DNA of 64,000 nucleotides from Cercis canadensis (Eukaryota; Streptophyta; Magnoliopsida; Fabales; Fabaceae). The notes below the pieces were generated by a model. The model saw only the letters and a list, made by a program, of their open reading frames with translations. It ran no database searches and was not told the origin of the DNA. The stretch is from contig QAOA01008427.1 of NCBI GenBank assembly GCA_003255065.1, positions 145,050 to 209,049 of the forward strand, in the 5' to 3' direction. The position numbers and the translations under genes were made by a program. This document shows, one piece after another, positions 36,219 through 46,773 of this stretch (positions are counted from its first letter, which is position 1; every line of letters begins with the position of its first letter).

Positions 36219-37630
36219 AGTCAAGCAATTTTTACTGAGCAAAAAAAAAAAAAAAACAGACGACGCCTTGTCGTTTCGGTGTGGGTTAATTTGTCGTTTT
36301 GAGGGGCATTGAGTCGGTTGGGCTTTGGACTCGTTATTTTGTATTGCTTACAACTAACAACTTTCTGAAGGAAGAGAAAAAGAGTGTAAAAAAAATTGAC
36401 GGCATAGAGTAGTGGCTAGTTTCTTTTTTTTTTTTTCAAATTTTTTTTTTCCTATGTACAGTGGAAATTGACATGGAAGGATCAGATTTTGTGTTATTTA
36501 TTTGGCTTACCGATGAGGTTTTGTATTCTTTTATTCTTCTAAAGAGTTCGTATATTATTTTAATTTCTGTGCTATTATGGAGTTTAATGCCTTGAGAATC
36601 CAATGTCTTGGTTTAATTATCAAGTGTATGCAAAGTGTGAGGTGGCAGTGATTGTAATTCTAGCTGATTTGGCAGTACATCAGCTACATCTGATAAAATT
36701 AAAATAAGATGTTATATGTTGCACGGTTGCAATTGCCAGATTGTTTAAGAGAGTTTTACGTTTCGATAGGATTGATATATTTGATGAAGGCTTTTGAGTT
36801 TGTTTCACTACATCATAGCACACAACATAAATAAAGTAAAACTCAACATAGAAAAATAAAGGAAAAAACAAAAACTCATATATTAATAGTAGACGTTGAG
36901 AAATGCATCTCAAACTACAAGCTTTGTTAATTGTTTCAAATCTATATACCTAATAAGTTTCTATCAAACATGTTATATGAAAAGCTCAAATACAAATACC
37001 TTGTATGAAATGCAAGCAAATGAAGCTTAATATTATTTCTAGTTTATTATCTAGCACTTGAATAAAAAGATCATCGAGTGCCAAATACAATGTACTTCCA
37101 ATTTGGTGCTTTCAGGTATAGAGGAGCAGTGGAAAACCAGTTTATTAAAAAAAAAGACTTATTACACACTACTTGTGAATGCCATATTATGGTACCAAAT
37201 GAAAGTAGCTAAGCAAGCTAATGTCAGCGAAAACTTAAGATGGAATCCTACCTTTGCTAGAAGTAGAACCAAGCAACAACATAAACAAGAACAAAGAAGA
37301 AAAATTGACAGCAGCATATTGTGGAAAGCGGAAACAATGAGAAGAAAGAAAAACATAAGAAAGACCAAGAAAAAAATGACCTTATTTAACAATGAGAACA
37401 AATAAGAAAAACAATAGCAGTAGATAGTGGAAAGTCGAAATTAATTATACAGGTACAAATCTTCATATAAATATCCACTAAACTACATTTTTACCTTTAA
37501 ACAGTTTCCCTTGACACATTTTGGTCAAGCAAAAAGATTCTGATAACTATGGTTTTGATATATAGAAACCAGGGTCAGAAGAAAAACTTAAAAGCTCTTT
37601 CAAGAACCCAATGGATGTCTTCAAGTAATT
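36219..37630. other. Intergenic region between convergent genes
   Basis: The DUF1005 gene (plus) and the acidic-protein gene (minus) converge here, so both 3' ends lie in this interval. I see no gene. Several AT-rich open frames (36680-36913, 37058-37405) lack recognisable content. A poly-A run at 36241-36256 follows the DUF1005 stop. Confidence 0.55.
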
Positions 37631-39328
37631 TTACTCTGCTGCAGTATCATCACCATTGTCTCCCTCAGTTTTGATGTCTGGCAACGTGTCCAGATCAGTT
37701 CGAACTTCTGTCACATCATTGTGGAAATGAGAATCAGAAGAATCAATGGCATCGTGTTCAATTGCATCTGAAGTTTCATTCTCAGAGGAAGAGTTTGTTG
37801 TTTCATCTGTTTCACCCGTTTGGGTGTCATCCTTGGACTTATCTTCCTCACTGGCATCACTGTTCTCCTTTATATCTGAATCTCTAGACTTATTCTCAGT
37901 TTCAGCTGTTTCATCCGTTTCAGTGTTAACCTTGGGCTTCTTATCCTGGGTGGCATCAATTTTCTCCTTCACATCTGAATCTCTATAATTATTTTCAGTT
38001 TCATTTGTTGCCACAGATTTTATTGTCTTTTCTAATTCACCAGCCCCCAAGTTAGAAGCTTCTCCTGCAGCTGCATCTACATTTTCAGTTCCAACAGAGA
38101 TGGTAGAATTAGTATCAGACAGCTTTTCTTCAGAAACTTTGTTGCTGGTCTGCTCTAATCCCTCTGTCTGCACATTTTTTATATCTTCGGTTACCTTTGC
38201 ATCCACTGTTGCATTTTGAGCATGGTCTGATTTAGATAATATCACCATTCTATTATTTTCAGAAGAACCTGAAGTGTCAGCACCAGTTCCTGTCGAGTTA
38301 TAGCTTACATCAGTGATCCCTGTCAGGTTAGTGCTTGCTTCCAAGTGACCATCAGAGTTTGTTGCCGCAGTTGTATTCAAATTTGAGCTATCAGAAGGGT
38401 TTGACAAATTTCTGTTTTCACTCTCTTCACCAGCAGTTGTATTCAAAGAAGTCCCGTTTGTCAATTCACCTTCTTTAACCTTTAAATCTGAATCATTTTG
38501 ATTCTTATTACTTTCCTCATTATAATTATGCTTGTTCTCTTGTTCTGTGATACTCGTATCTGAGTTTGCATCTGAATTGTCCAAACTTACCGTCTCAGTT
38601 TCAGTGCTAGTTGTCTGCGTATCATGAGCCACAGCACTGGAAGCATCATCTCCCTTGTAATTTTCCTCGCGTGCCTCATGAGTATTTTGGTTTTCATTAT
38701 GACCCTCCTTTTCTTCATCCTCAGTATTTTCATTCTCCTTCTCATCACCCTCCTCTTCTTTCTCTTTCTCTTCGTCCATGAACTCCTCATCGCGATCAGT
38801 TAGCACTTCTGATTTCTCTTGATCATTTTCATCTATCTCATCGTCTCCTCCACCTCTTCCTTCATCTTCTGTTTCTTCACTTCTGTTTTCATCTTCCTCT
38901 TGTTCTTCAGTTTTATGCTTGTTTTCTTCATCCCCTTGTTCTCCCACCTCATGCTTGTTTTCTTCTTCTCTTTCTTCTGTCTCGTGCTTGTTTTCTTCTT
39001 CTTCTTCTTGTTCTTCATGTTCATGCTTCCTTTCTTCATGCTCTTCAACAGTTCCATCTTCCTCTTCTTCCTCATGCTTTTCATTCTTACTGATTTCATC
39101 TTTACCAGGATGAAGGTCTTTCCTACCAAGTTTCAGAATTTCATCCGCAGTCTGCACTTTGGCTGATGCCTTTGCATCATTCTCAGCAAACTCCTTCTTC
39201 TTATCATGAGAGTGCTTAATTTGATAGATCAACCAGAAGCAAACACCAAGCAACAGAAAAATTTGCAGAATATGCTTAACCTTAACACCTTTGGATCTCT
39301 GGTTTCTACTTGGCAAGCGTTTGATCAT
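37631..39328 (-). CDS. Acidic type II membrane protein of unknown function
   Basis: One uninterrupted coding exon of 565 codons. I do not recognise a named family. The N terminus is basic (MIKRLPSRNQRSKGVKVK) and is followed by one hydrophobic span, about residues 19-36 (ILQIFLLLGVCFWLIYQI), with no cleavage-like site, so a signal anchor with the C terminus in the lumen is likely. The rest is predicted disordered: Glu/Asp/Lys-rich with repeated EEEENKHE-like units at about 85-150, then a Ser/Thr/Asn-rich stretch with about a dozen N-glycosylation sequons (NGT, NTT, NLS, NLT, NST, NAT and others) at about 290-530. A tandem repeat of about 33 residues (SRDSDIKEN type) occupies about 445-513. 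A Golgi or ER location is inference. Low complexity makes homology calls unreliable. Confidence 0.8.
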   Translation of the reverse strand: MIKRLPSRNQRSKGVKVKHILQIFLLLGVCFWLIYQIKHSHDKKKEFAENDAKASAKVQTADEILKLGRKDLHPGKDEISKNEKHEEEEEDGTVEEHEERKHEHEEQEEEEENKHETEEREEENKHEVGEQGDEENKHKTEEQEEDENRSEETEDEGRGGGDDEIDENDQEKSEVLTDRDEEFMDEEKEKEEEGDEKENENTEDEEKEGHNENQNTHEAREENYKGDDASSAVAHDTQTTSTETETVSLDNSDANSDTSITEQENKHNYNEESNKNQNDSDLKVKEGELTNGTSLNTTAGEESENRNLSNPSDSSNLNTTAATNSDGHLEASTNLTGITDVSYNSTGTGADTSGSSENNRMVILSKSDHAQNATVDAKVTEDIKNVQTEGLEQTSNKVSEEKLSDTNSTISVGTENVDAAAGEASNLGAGELEKTIKSVATNETENNYRDSDVKEKIDATQDKKPKVNTETDETAETENKSRDSDIKENSDASEEDKSKDDTQTGETDETTNSSSENETSDAIEHDAIDSSDSHFHNDVTEVRTDLDTLPDIKTEGDNGDDTAAE

Positions 39329-40099
39329 GATTAACTTCCTTACAAGCCCCGGCTTTTATCTTCTCCAAATAGCTAAGGCAGGACACCTGCTTTGAATTGG
39401 AAATGCATTATTAAGGAACTAAGTGAGCTATGGTAAACAACGTAAAAATATCACTAATATTTGAAGAGAACTTAAAGGAAAATAAAAAATAACTAAATAA
39501 AGAAACTGTCCCTTCTTCCTAAATGCTTGCATCAACAAAACACCCATCAAACAACTAATCCCTTTTGATCCATGTCTCATTAAGTGGTTTTCAGAAAGCA
39601 ATCCTCATTGCCAAAGAAAGAAATGCAAATGGCAAAAAGCATTGTATGGGATGGAATTGTTCTACAAAAAGGGGAAAAAGGGAGGGGGTGGGGGGAATGA
39701 CCACAAGATGCACCATTTTTGCAGAGAAAATAAAGGTGTGTCAATGAACTTGTTCCAAAAAGCGAATATCAGAAACATTTGAATTCATATATGCTTTTTT
39801 TCAGGGGCATTTTCAAATTCAAAATTAATTTGAGAAACCAAAAACACAAAAGAGTAGAAAACAGTATCCAACAAAACCAAGCTAAACAATACACTTGGGT
39901 TGTGTTTGGATGGGGTATTTGACAAATTCTTGTGAATTTCAAATACATGTAATTAAAATGCAGCATTTCAAATATATGAATTTATAAAATACCTTGTTTG
40001 GATACATTCTATTATAAAAAGAGTAATTTAACAACAAAATTCAAAACATTATGTTAGAGTTCATTTATTTTTCTCTTTTTGTTCTCTCTTGACTTATTT

Positions 40100-40275
40100 T
40101 GACACAGTAACCGGATCCATCTTTGACCCCTCAATTTTCATGCTATTCAAGACATCCAATGCCTCTGCTGCATTTCCATTCTGGTAAAACCCAGAAATCA
40201 TAGCATTCCAAGAACCCACATCTCACACTGGCATTTCTAAAAACAATTTGTGAGCAACATCTAAAGCACCAAACT
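40100..40275 (-). pseudogene. Pentatricopeptide repeat (PPR) protein fragment
   Basis: The minus-strand translation contains SWNAMISGFYQNGNAAEALD followed by VLNSMKIEG, a textbook PPR motif pair, preceded by LDVAHKLFLEMPV. PPR proteins bind organellar RNA. Only about 55 residues are present. There is an in-frame stop just upstream of the SWNAMISG motif and no start or terminal region. It sits inside the TIR element, so capture by that element is the simplest explanation. Confidence 0.8.
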
Positions 40276-40479
40276 GTTAATTGTGACCGTTTAGAAGCAC
40301 GGCAAGGAAAGAAGCGGCTGCGACGGTGCCATGACTTCCACTGCCGTGGGTCTGTTTCCTCGCCATGAACCAAACCGGCTCCTGCCGACTACCATAAGAA
40401 TAAAACATATAACCTTGGTTGCTATCGGATTTGTTTTCTCATCCAATCCTCACTTGGTGGAAGAATTTAACAAAGAGTA

Positions 40480-40690
40480 ATGTTTTACCACCAATTGTTA
40501 GTGATGGTGGTTTTGCAGTGAAATTCAAAAAATTGGTATTTCAGTTCCACCCAGACAAGCAATCGCAATCACCCAAGTCTGTCAAGGACAATGCTACTCT
40601 CTGATTCAAGCAGGTCTCTGAGGCCTACGAGGTGCTTTTGGCTGTTCGAAAACATGCTGACTACAATATACGGTTGCAAACTGGTAGCAG
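40480..40690 (+). pseudogene. DnaJ (J-domain) protein fragment
   Basis: The plus-strand frame reads KLVFQFHPDKQSQSPKSVKD and, after an in-frame TGA at 40602-40604, FKQVSEAYEVLLAVRKHADY. The HPD tripeptide and FKQVSEAYEVL are J-domain helices II-III, the part of Hsp40 that activates Hsp70. Helix I is poorly preserved and the C-terminal region is absent. The in-frame stop makes this a broken host gene fragment carried by the TIR element. Confidence 0.8.
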
Positions 40691-41848
40691 TGGCTATGGC
40701 AGAGGTATCGGGAGGGAGAGGTTTTTTGGGAGGAAGGGGGGGAGGGTGAGTTGGGTGGGGGTGTTGGGGGAGAAGGAGAGAGGACTGAGAGAGTGAATTT
40801 GAAATACACTATATTGAGACTTTGAAAGTCACTAAAAAAAATACACTGAAATTTTGAAATTAACTTGAAAAATTACACAAATAGAGTAATTCAAAATTAG
40901 GATTTCAAATACACTCTACGAATAACCCATCCAAACACACCCTTAATTATGTTTCATCCTCAACTTCCATGGCAACTGAAACTATAGTCTATAGTTGGAT
41001 GCTATCAAACCAACATTCTTCTCAGATTCGGTTTATTTATTTCTAATTCTGGGACAGCAGCGCAGTTGAAGGGGAAAATGCATCTTCTGAGAAGTGGAAA
41101 CAATATACCTTCCATTCTGTTATTTTCCTCTACGATTTTACCAGGAAAATCTACATATTTCGCAAAGACATGGGAAAAGCCAGTATTGGGGGAGGGGAGG
41201 GGGTTAAGGAAAACAAACCCCCAAATAAAAACCAGAAAGCACAAGCAAACCCTAGATAACCCTGAATCAAAAATCAGAATCCAACCCACAGCCTTCACGC
41301 CAATTTTTTTTCTAATTACAAAATGTACATCGTAGATCATCGAAAAAGACGAACTAAAAGCCCATATTTTGGGTAAAAATTCATTCTTCATCAGTGGCAT
41401 GTTTGAAGTACCATATCGATTTTGAAACACAGAAAGAAGCAAACAGATATAAGGTCCTGTATGCATAAATATCCATAGTGAACCGAAAAATTAACTATTT
41501 AGAAGAGCTTCAGCAAACCCTTGTGCCATAAATTACCCAAACACACCCTTGTTCTACAAAGGAAGAAGAAAGGAAGCAAGTACCTGGACAAGCAGAGCAG
41601 GGGAAGCGAGTCAGCGTGCAATTACAAGTGAGAAAGTTGTAGTTGAGTGGGTAAGGCTAAAACAAAAATAGTAATTTTAGGATTTGGGTGTCAAAGTGTT
41701 TTCTTGGGAGTGATTAAGCAAGACAAAGCAAAAGTGGTTACTGGTGAGTAAGCAACGCGATCTTAAAGAACTAAACAAGGCAGCTGCATTGACCAGATTA
41801 GGAATATCAACCACACGCATACCCAAATCAACCATGCTTTCATTTATC

Positions 41849-41934
41849 TCTTCCTTTTTTTTTTTTCTTAAGTAAGACTTAGAAAGTANATCTCTTCCCT
41901 TTTTTTTTTTTTTCTTAAGTAAGACTTAGAAAGT
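41849..41934. repeat. ~40-bp direct repeat around an N (unmerged contig ends)
   Basis: A T-rich 40-44 bp block ending CTTAGAAAGTA is present on both sides of the N at 41889. The copies differ mainly in poly-T length, as expected from homopolymer error in an unmerged overlap. Confidence 0.75.
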
Positions 41935-43273
41935 AATGTCTCCATTTTTAGTGGGAAACTAACCTCCGCATGAGTTTTGGTATATCAACGAGGTTTATAT
42001 TTTTGACATTATTTTAAAATTCGTGTTATATGAAATTCAATTTGTCAACTAAGACTCACCTATTAATTATTTGTATGTAATATTTGATGTTGAAAGAATT
42101 TTGTAATGAATATTATCTTAAATCATTAATTTGATTAATAATATAACAATATTGACTTGGATATAAAATCACCATATTATTTGAGGTAAAATGGTAATGA
42201 CTTTTCAAGTGTTTGGGATTTAATTTATTTTTCCTTGTCATTTACATGGTAAAGAGAACCCACTAACTCAATCTCTTACTTTTCAAGTTTCAACCAAGTA
42301 CTTTTTTCTCAACTAACATTTCATGTAGTCTTTCAAACACTTATTTCTTTTGTAATTCTTTTAAATTAAAAAGCGAAGTTTTTATGGCTAATATTGCTTT
42401 GTAATTACTAATTTCCATTACCCTTTGGAGGAGACAAAGATATATCTAGGCTGTAGCTGTTCTTGTCAACCAAAAAGGCACCAAATTGAAGGAATTTGTA
42501 GATGGTGAGGTAGGTCATGGTTAGATTAGATAGATCCAACATCAACATAAAACATATGACGTGCATAAATTCTTGTCTTCCCCCACCTTCATTTGTCCTT
42601 TTTCTAGCTCTTATTTATTTTTTCGCTTAGTACAAGAAAGGCCAACCTTATTGTTCTTGCTGTCTCCGACTTCGCATTGATGTATAATATTCCCTATTCT
42701 TGTCTTTTTGGGTAGCTTAATGATAAGTTCGTTTAAACCAATTTTTTTTGGAAATTAACTTGTCAATTAATGGGTTGGTAATCTCTAATGAAAATTATAT
42801 GTTGTTATTCATACTTCATTACATGATAATACAGAATTTCAAATTTTTTTGGGTACTTTATGTAATATTAATATGTGTGGAATTTTTTGATGGGTTTTAG
42901 AAGACAAATGTGTGATCAGAGACTTCATGGATTGCAGTCCAAAATTCAGTCACTTCTGGGCCATGAAAATTTGACGACTAAGTTCTAAGTAGAGTTTGGG
43001 TATTAGAATGAAGAACATAAGCTTTGACCCGGCCCAGTCCACACTATGGTGGATTCACCTTTAGTGAGTGTTCAGAAAAGCAACTTCAATTATGATTTTG
43101 AACATTGTTATATCTGTAACTCAATTACACCCCTACAGAGGTAGGGAAGGAATAAATCTTTAGAACTTTGAAGCACTTAGAAAAATGGAAGCTTTAAAGA
43201 CCAAGTTATCCTAGAGAAAAAGCTGTGGAGAATAGAAAACATATCTGCAGTCAGCTTCTTATTCTTTTAAACT

Positions 43274-43936
43274 TTTTCTGGTGAGAACACAGGAGGAAAA
43301 CCTGTTCCTGAGAAAGCCTAAAGTGTGTCCAAAGCTTGGTATATTATAATAACCTTTTCTAATAGAATTAAAATACCTGCCTTGCCAATTTACCCTTCAA
43401 TGTTCTCCTTGGTTTGCTTGTACCATTAAAGCTGGTTAATCTTTCTGCAGCTACTAAAATACAATGTGCTTTTTTTTTCACATTTAAAACAAAGGAACTT
43501 GCTCAATGTGATGTCCAAGTGACATTATGAGTATTTGAAAATTTTAACATTTAGTTACATTCTAATGAGAACTCTAACTAACCCAAATACTCTAAACTCT
43601 CAAGNTTTTCTGGTGAGAACACAGGAGGAAAAGCTGTTCCTGAGAAAGCCTAAAGTGTGTCCAAAGCTTGGTATATTATAATAACCTTTTCTAATAGAAT
43701 TAAAATACCTGCCTTGCCAATTCACCCTTCAATGTTCTCCTTGGTTTGCTTGTACCATTAAAGCTGGTTAATCTTTCTGCAGCTACTAAAATACAATGTG
43801 CTTTTTCTTTCACATTTAAAACAAAGGAACTTGCTCAATGTGATGTCCAAGTGACATTATGAGTATTTGAAAATTTTAACATTTAGTTACATTCTAATGA
43901 GAACTCTAACTAACCCAAATACTCTAAACTCTCAAG
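43274..43936. repeat. 331-bp direct repeat around an N, upstream of XTH
   Basis: 43274-43604 and 43606-43936 are equal in length and differ at only three positions by eye. A single N at 43605 marks the joint exactly. An unmerged contig overlap, perhaps between two alleles, is the likeliest reading. If so, the real XTH upstream region is about 332 bp shorter than shown. Confidence 0.8.
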
Positions 43937-44011
43937 ATTCTGACAGCTAAACATTCCTTTGCTTCATTCTAAAGATATCCTTGATCGTTAAACAAAGGTT
44001 CCATGCAATAC

Positions 44012-44020
44012 CTATATATA
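44012..44020 (+). promoter_or_regulatory. TATA box of the XTH gene
   Basis: CTATATATA lies 57-65 nt upstream of the start codon at 44077, a usual distance for a plant TATA box with a short leader. Confidence 0.6.
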
Positions 44021-44076
44021 GTTTCTTCAATATATCAATTACATCTCTCACTGGTTCATATTCTTTGGCAGAATCA

Positions 44077-45288
44077 ATGAACAAATTTTGCAGACTTATC
44101 CTCTTCATTGGCTTTCTTTCATGGAGTTTGTTTCAAATTTCAGTTGCCTCTATTGTTTCAACTGGGGACTTCAATGAGGACTTCTTTGTGATATGGTCTC
44201 CTACCCATGTAAACACATCAGCTGATGGACACACAAGAAGCTTGAAGTTGGATCAAGACTCTGGTACTAAGCAAAATTTCAATACAAATTTTAGCTATAA
44301 TGTCAAAATTGAAAACTCGTTTCTTATGAGTTTGGATTATTGCAGGGTCTGGTTTTGCTTCAAACGACATGTTTTTATTTGGGCAAATTGACATGCAAAT
44401 CAAACTAGTACCAGGGCATTCTGCAGGCACAGTCTTGGCCTATTATGTAAGCAACCATTTCCTGTTTCCTGTTTCCTGTTGTGTTATGTTTTATCTTTTG
44501 CAAATACAGACACAAAATACTTTGGTAATTCATGTTGCAGTTAACCTCTGATCAACCTAACCGTGATGAGATAGACTTCGAGTTTCTTGGCAACGTCACT
44601 GGCCAGCCATTCATTCTTCAAACAAATATTTTTGCTGATGGATTTGACAATAGAGAGGAAAGAATTTATCTGTGGTTTGATCCAACAAAAGACTTTCATA
44701 CTTATTCTGTATTGTGGAATCTGTTTCAGATTGTGTAAGCAAAATTTCTCATTTACAAATCGTTTAAGATAATATTTATTTATTTTTAAACTTGCATGAA
44801 ATAGTTTGAACTTCTAGGATGAGTACTTTCTCTAATGAATTTTAACCAATCGATATAAATTTAAAACCAATTTTGGTGCTTGCAGGTTCATGGTGGATTC
44901 GATTCCAATAAGAGTGTACAGAAACCATGCAGACAAGGGAGTGGCATTTCCTAGATGGCAGCCAATGAGTTTGAAAGTGACCCTGTGGAATGGTGATAGC
45001 TGGGCAACGAGAGGGGGCCATGATAAAATTGATTGGACAAAGGGTCCCTTTATAGCTTCATTTAGAGATTACAAGATTGATGCTTGTGTGTGGAAAGGGA
45101 ACCCAAGGTTCTGTAGAGCAGCTAGTTCTACCAATTGGTGGAACAAATATACATTTAGCACACTAACATCCATACAAAAGAGGTGGTACAAATGGGTTAG
45201 GAAATACCACATGATTTATGACTATTGCAAAGACAATGAGAGGTTCCAAAACCAGCTTCCAAGGGAATGTTCTCTTCCTAAGTATTGA
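44077..45288 (+). CDS. Xyloglucan endotransglucosylase/hydrolase (XTH, GH16)
   Basis: XTHs cut and rejoin xyloglucan in the cell wall. Four exons, 44077-44263, 44346-44446, 44541-44734 and 44886-45288, give 294 codons, the usual family length. The start chosen gives a signal peptide of about 25 residues ([20 protein letters not shown] onward). The active-site motif is DEIDFEFLG with its catalytic glutamates. It is followed by the N-glycosylation sequon NVTG, typical of the family. The C-terminal XET_C region carries the paired cysteines ([11 protein letters not shown] and [18 protein letters not shown]). An upstream frame from 43981 is open but only extends the 5' leader. Arginine precedes DEIDFEFLG where histidine is common. 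The gene looks functional. Confidence 0.93.
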
Positions 45289-46773
45289 TCAGATGAGAGG
45301 ATTCTTGTTTCTTTTTTCATTTCTTTTTTTGTTTTTCCCACCTTTTGGTTTTAATTTCAGTTATCTTGGTACCCTTGTTCTTAACTTTGATATAAAGTTT
45401 AAAGCTTAGTTTGATTTACTAAAGCATCTCTAGCCTTTGAAGTAAAGCATTAATGTAGCCGAAATGTCTGGGTTGGCAGTCTAAAAAGGTTATCTTTTGC
45501 TTCTGTACACTGTAAAATGTTATTCTTTGTTAGTTATTAAAATCAAGTCTGATTCCAATTGACACCCCAAGGAAAAATGAAATAAATAAAAAAGATTGGA
45601 GGAGATTCAAATATGAGTAATGTTATTTATATATTTATTCAATTTTTATTTAAATTTAATTGAGTTATTTATGCAATTATGCAGAAATATGAAGGCAAAA
45701 ATTGTGTTAGTGTCACCATTCAAAAGAATTATATATAATTATTTAATTTCCTAGAAATTCTCGTATAAATAACATGAACATGAGTGGCCGTATAGAACTG
45801 TCTATATTAGCTCCTACCGCGTCCACCGCCCTTTTTTTTTTTTTTTTTCAAAAGAAAATCCCTAGAGCCTGAAATAAGTTTAAATGTATTTTACATTCTT
45901 ATAGTTTGGACAAATTTTAAATTACGTTCTTATAATTTTTTTTTTGGGTCTTTATAGTTTAAATTTTTTTTAATTGGGTTCTTATCGTCATCACTAGTTA
46001 TAACTTATAACTCTATTAATTTAGTATTTACATAATAAACGACTTGTTTATGTGACAATAAAAAAAGTTGATATGATATCAAAATAGCACAAAAATTGCC
46101 ACTTCACTATATTTTCTCTTGAATTTTGAAGTTGGTAAATATGATGAATTTGTACCACTTTGACACCATGCCAGTTTCTTTTATTGCCACATAGATAAAT
46201 TATTTATCATGTGAACATTAAACTGACGAACTTATAACTAGGGTGACAACAAACACTCAATTAAAAAAATTTCAAACTATAAAGACTCAAAAAAAATTTA
46301 ATTCAAAATTCATTCAAATTATATTAACCTACAATATATTTAAGGAGGTTTCTTAGATATTTTTAGTATTTATGTAGTATGTCATACTACATAGGAATAA
46401 TCAATAAATGAATGACATGTGTACAAATTAACTATTTTTAAGTTTATTTAAAAAATTAAATAAATTATATTTTATATATAATAAAATATAAAAATTATGT
46501 ATATTTGCTACATTAGTATAATATGACATACTTACGTAGTATCATAGAATCCCCGTATATTTAAACCTAAAAAATATATAATTGAAAACGATGGAGCCGA
46601 GACGAAGGCCCAAAATAGATAAGCCGATGATGAACCCTAGTTTTATTTTGTTAATTTTATTTTCTATATATATATATTTTGCTAGACCTTTTCCCTTGTT
46701 GCCTCGCTCCTTTTCTGAAACCAAAGACTCAGACGCAGAACACAGGGTCACATACATAGAGAGAGAGAGAGAG
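45289..46773. other. Intergenic region between XTH and the NOPCHAP1-like gene
   Basis: It holds the XTH 3' end, AT-rich DNA and the foldback element at 45881-46342. No gene is supported. A GA microsatellite at 46757-46773 abuts the start codon of the next gene and is probably in its 5' leader. Confidence 0.55.
45881..46342. mobile_element. Foldback/MITE-like element with ~200-bp imperfect inverted arms
   Basis: The left arm (from TAAATGTATTTTA) and the reverse complement of the right arm (from TAAATATATTGTA) align over about 200 bp. They share GGGTCTTTATAGTTTAAA / GAGTCTTTATAGTTTGAA and CTAGTTATAA blocks. The arms are more diverged than those of the MITE at 32047-32667, so it is older. There is no coding sequence and I did not find a clear target duplication. 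A Mutator-like origin is plausible. Confidence 0.6.

Larger units (their letters stand above)
39897..40942. mobile_element. Gene-fragment-carrying TIR element (Pack-type) inside a 5'-UTR intron
   Basis: The ends are inverted repeats: GGGTTGTGTTTGGATGGGG at 39897 and the reverse complement of the right end, GGGTGTGTTTGGATGGG, from 40942. AT-rich subterminal sequence follows at both ends. There is no transposase. The interior instead holds remnants of two unrelated host genes in opposite orientation: a PPR segment (minus) and a DnaJ J-domain segment (plus). That is the structure of Pack-type DNA transposons. I could not find a clear target duplication, so the superfamily (Mutator-, PIF- or hAT-like) is open. 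Confidence 0.65.
39386..41720 (-). other. Proposed 5' UTR exon and 2.2-kb 5'-UTR intron of the acidic-protein gene
   Basis: On the minus strand a good donor (GTCCAG then GTACTT, intron start 41583) and a good acceptor (AAAGCAG then GTGTCC, intron end 39387) would join a leader exon at about 41584-41700 to the coding exon. The leader is GC-richer than its surroundings. The proposed intron contains the 1.05-kb TIR element with host gene fragments. No transcript evidence is available, so the intron is an inference. Confidence 0.45.
41700..44076. other. Intergenic region between the acidic-protein gene and XTH
   Basis: No gene is supported here. The region holds two N-flanked direct repeats (41849-41934 and 43274-43936) that look like unmerged contig ends. 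The remainder is AT-rich single-copy-looking DNA. The last few hundred bases are the XTH promoter. Confidence 0.55.

Noticed and set aside
38819-39166. Antisense open frames over the acidic-protein gene (Phe/Ser-rich)
   Set aside because: They are mirror images of the Glu/Lys-rich repeat codons of the real gene on the minus strand.
39888-40951. Possible target duplication for the gene-fragment-carrying TIR element
   Set aside because: I compared the 3, 8 and 9 bp on each side (ending ACACTT at left, starting TTAATT at right) and found no convincing match.
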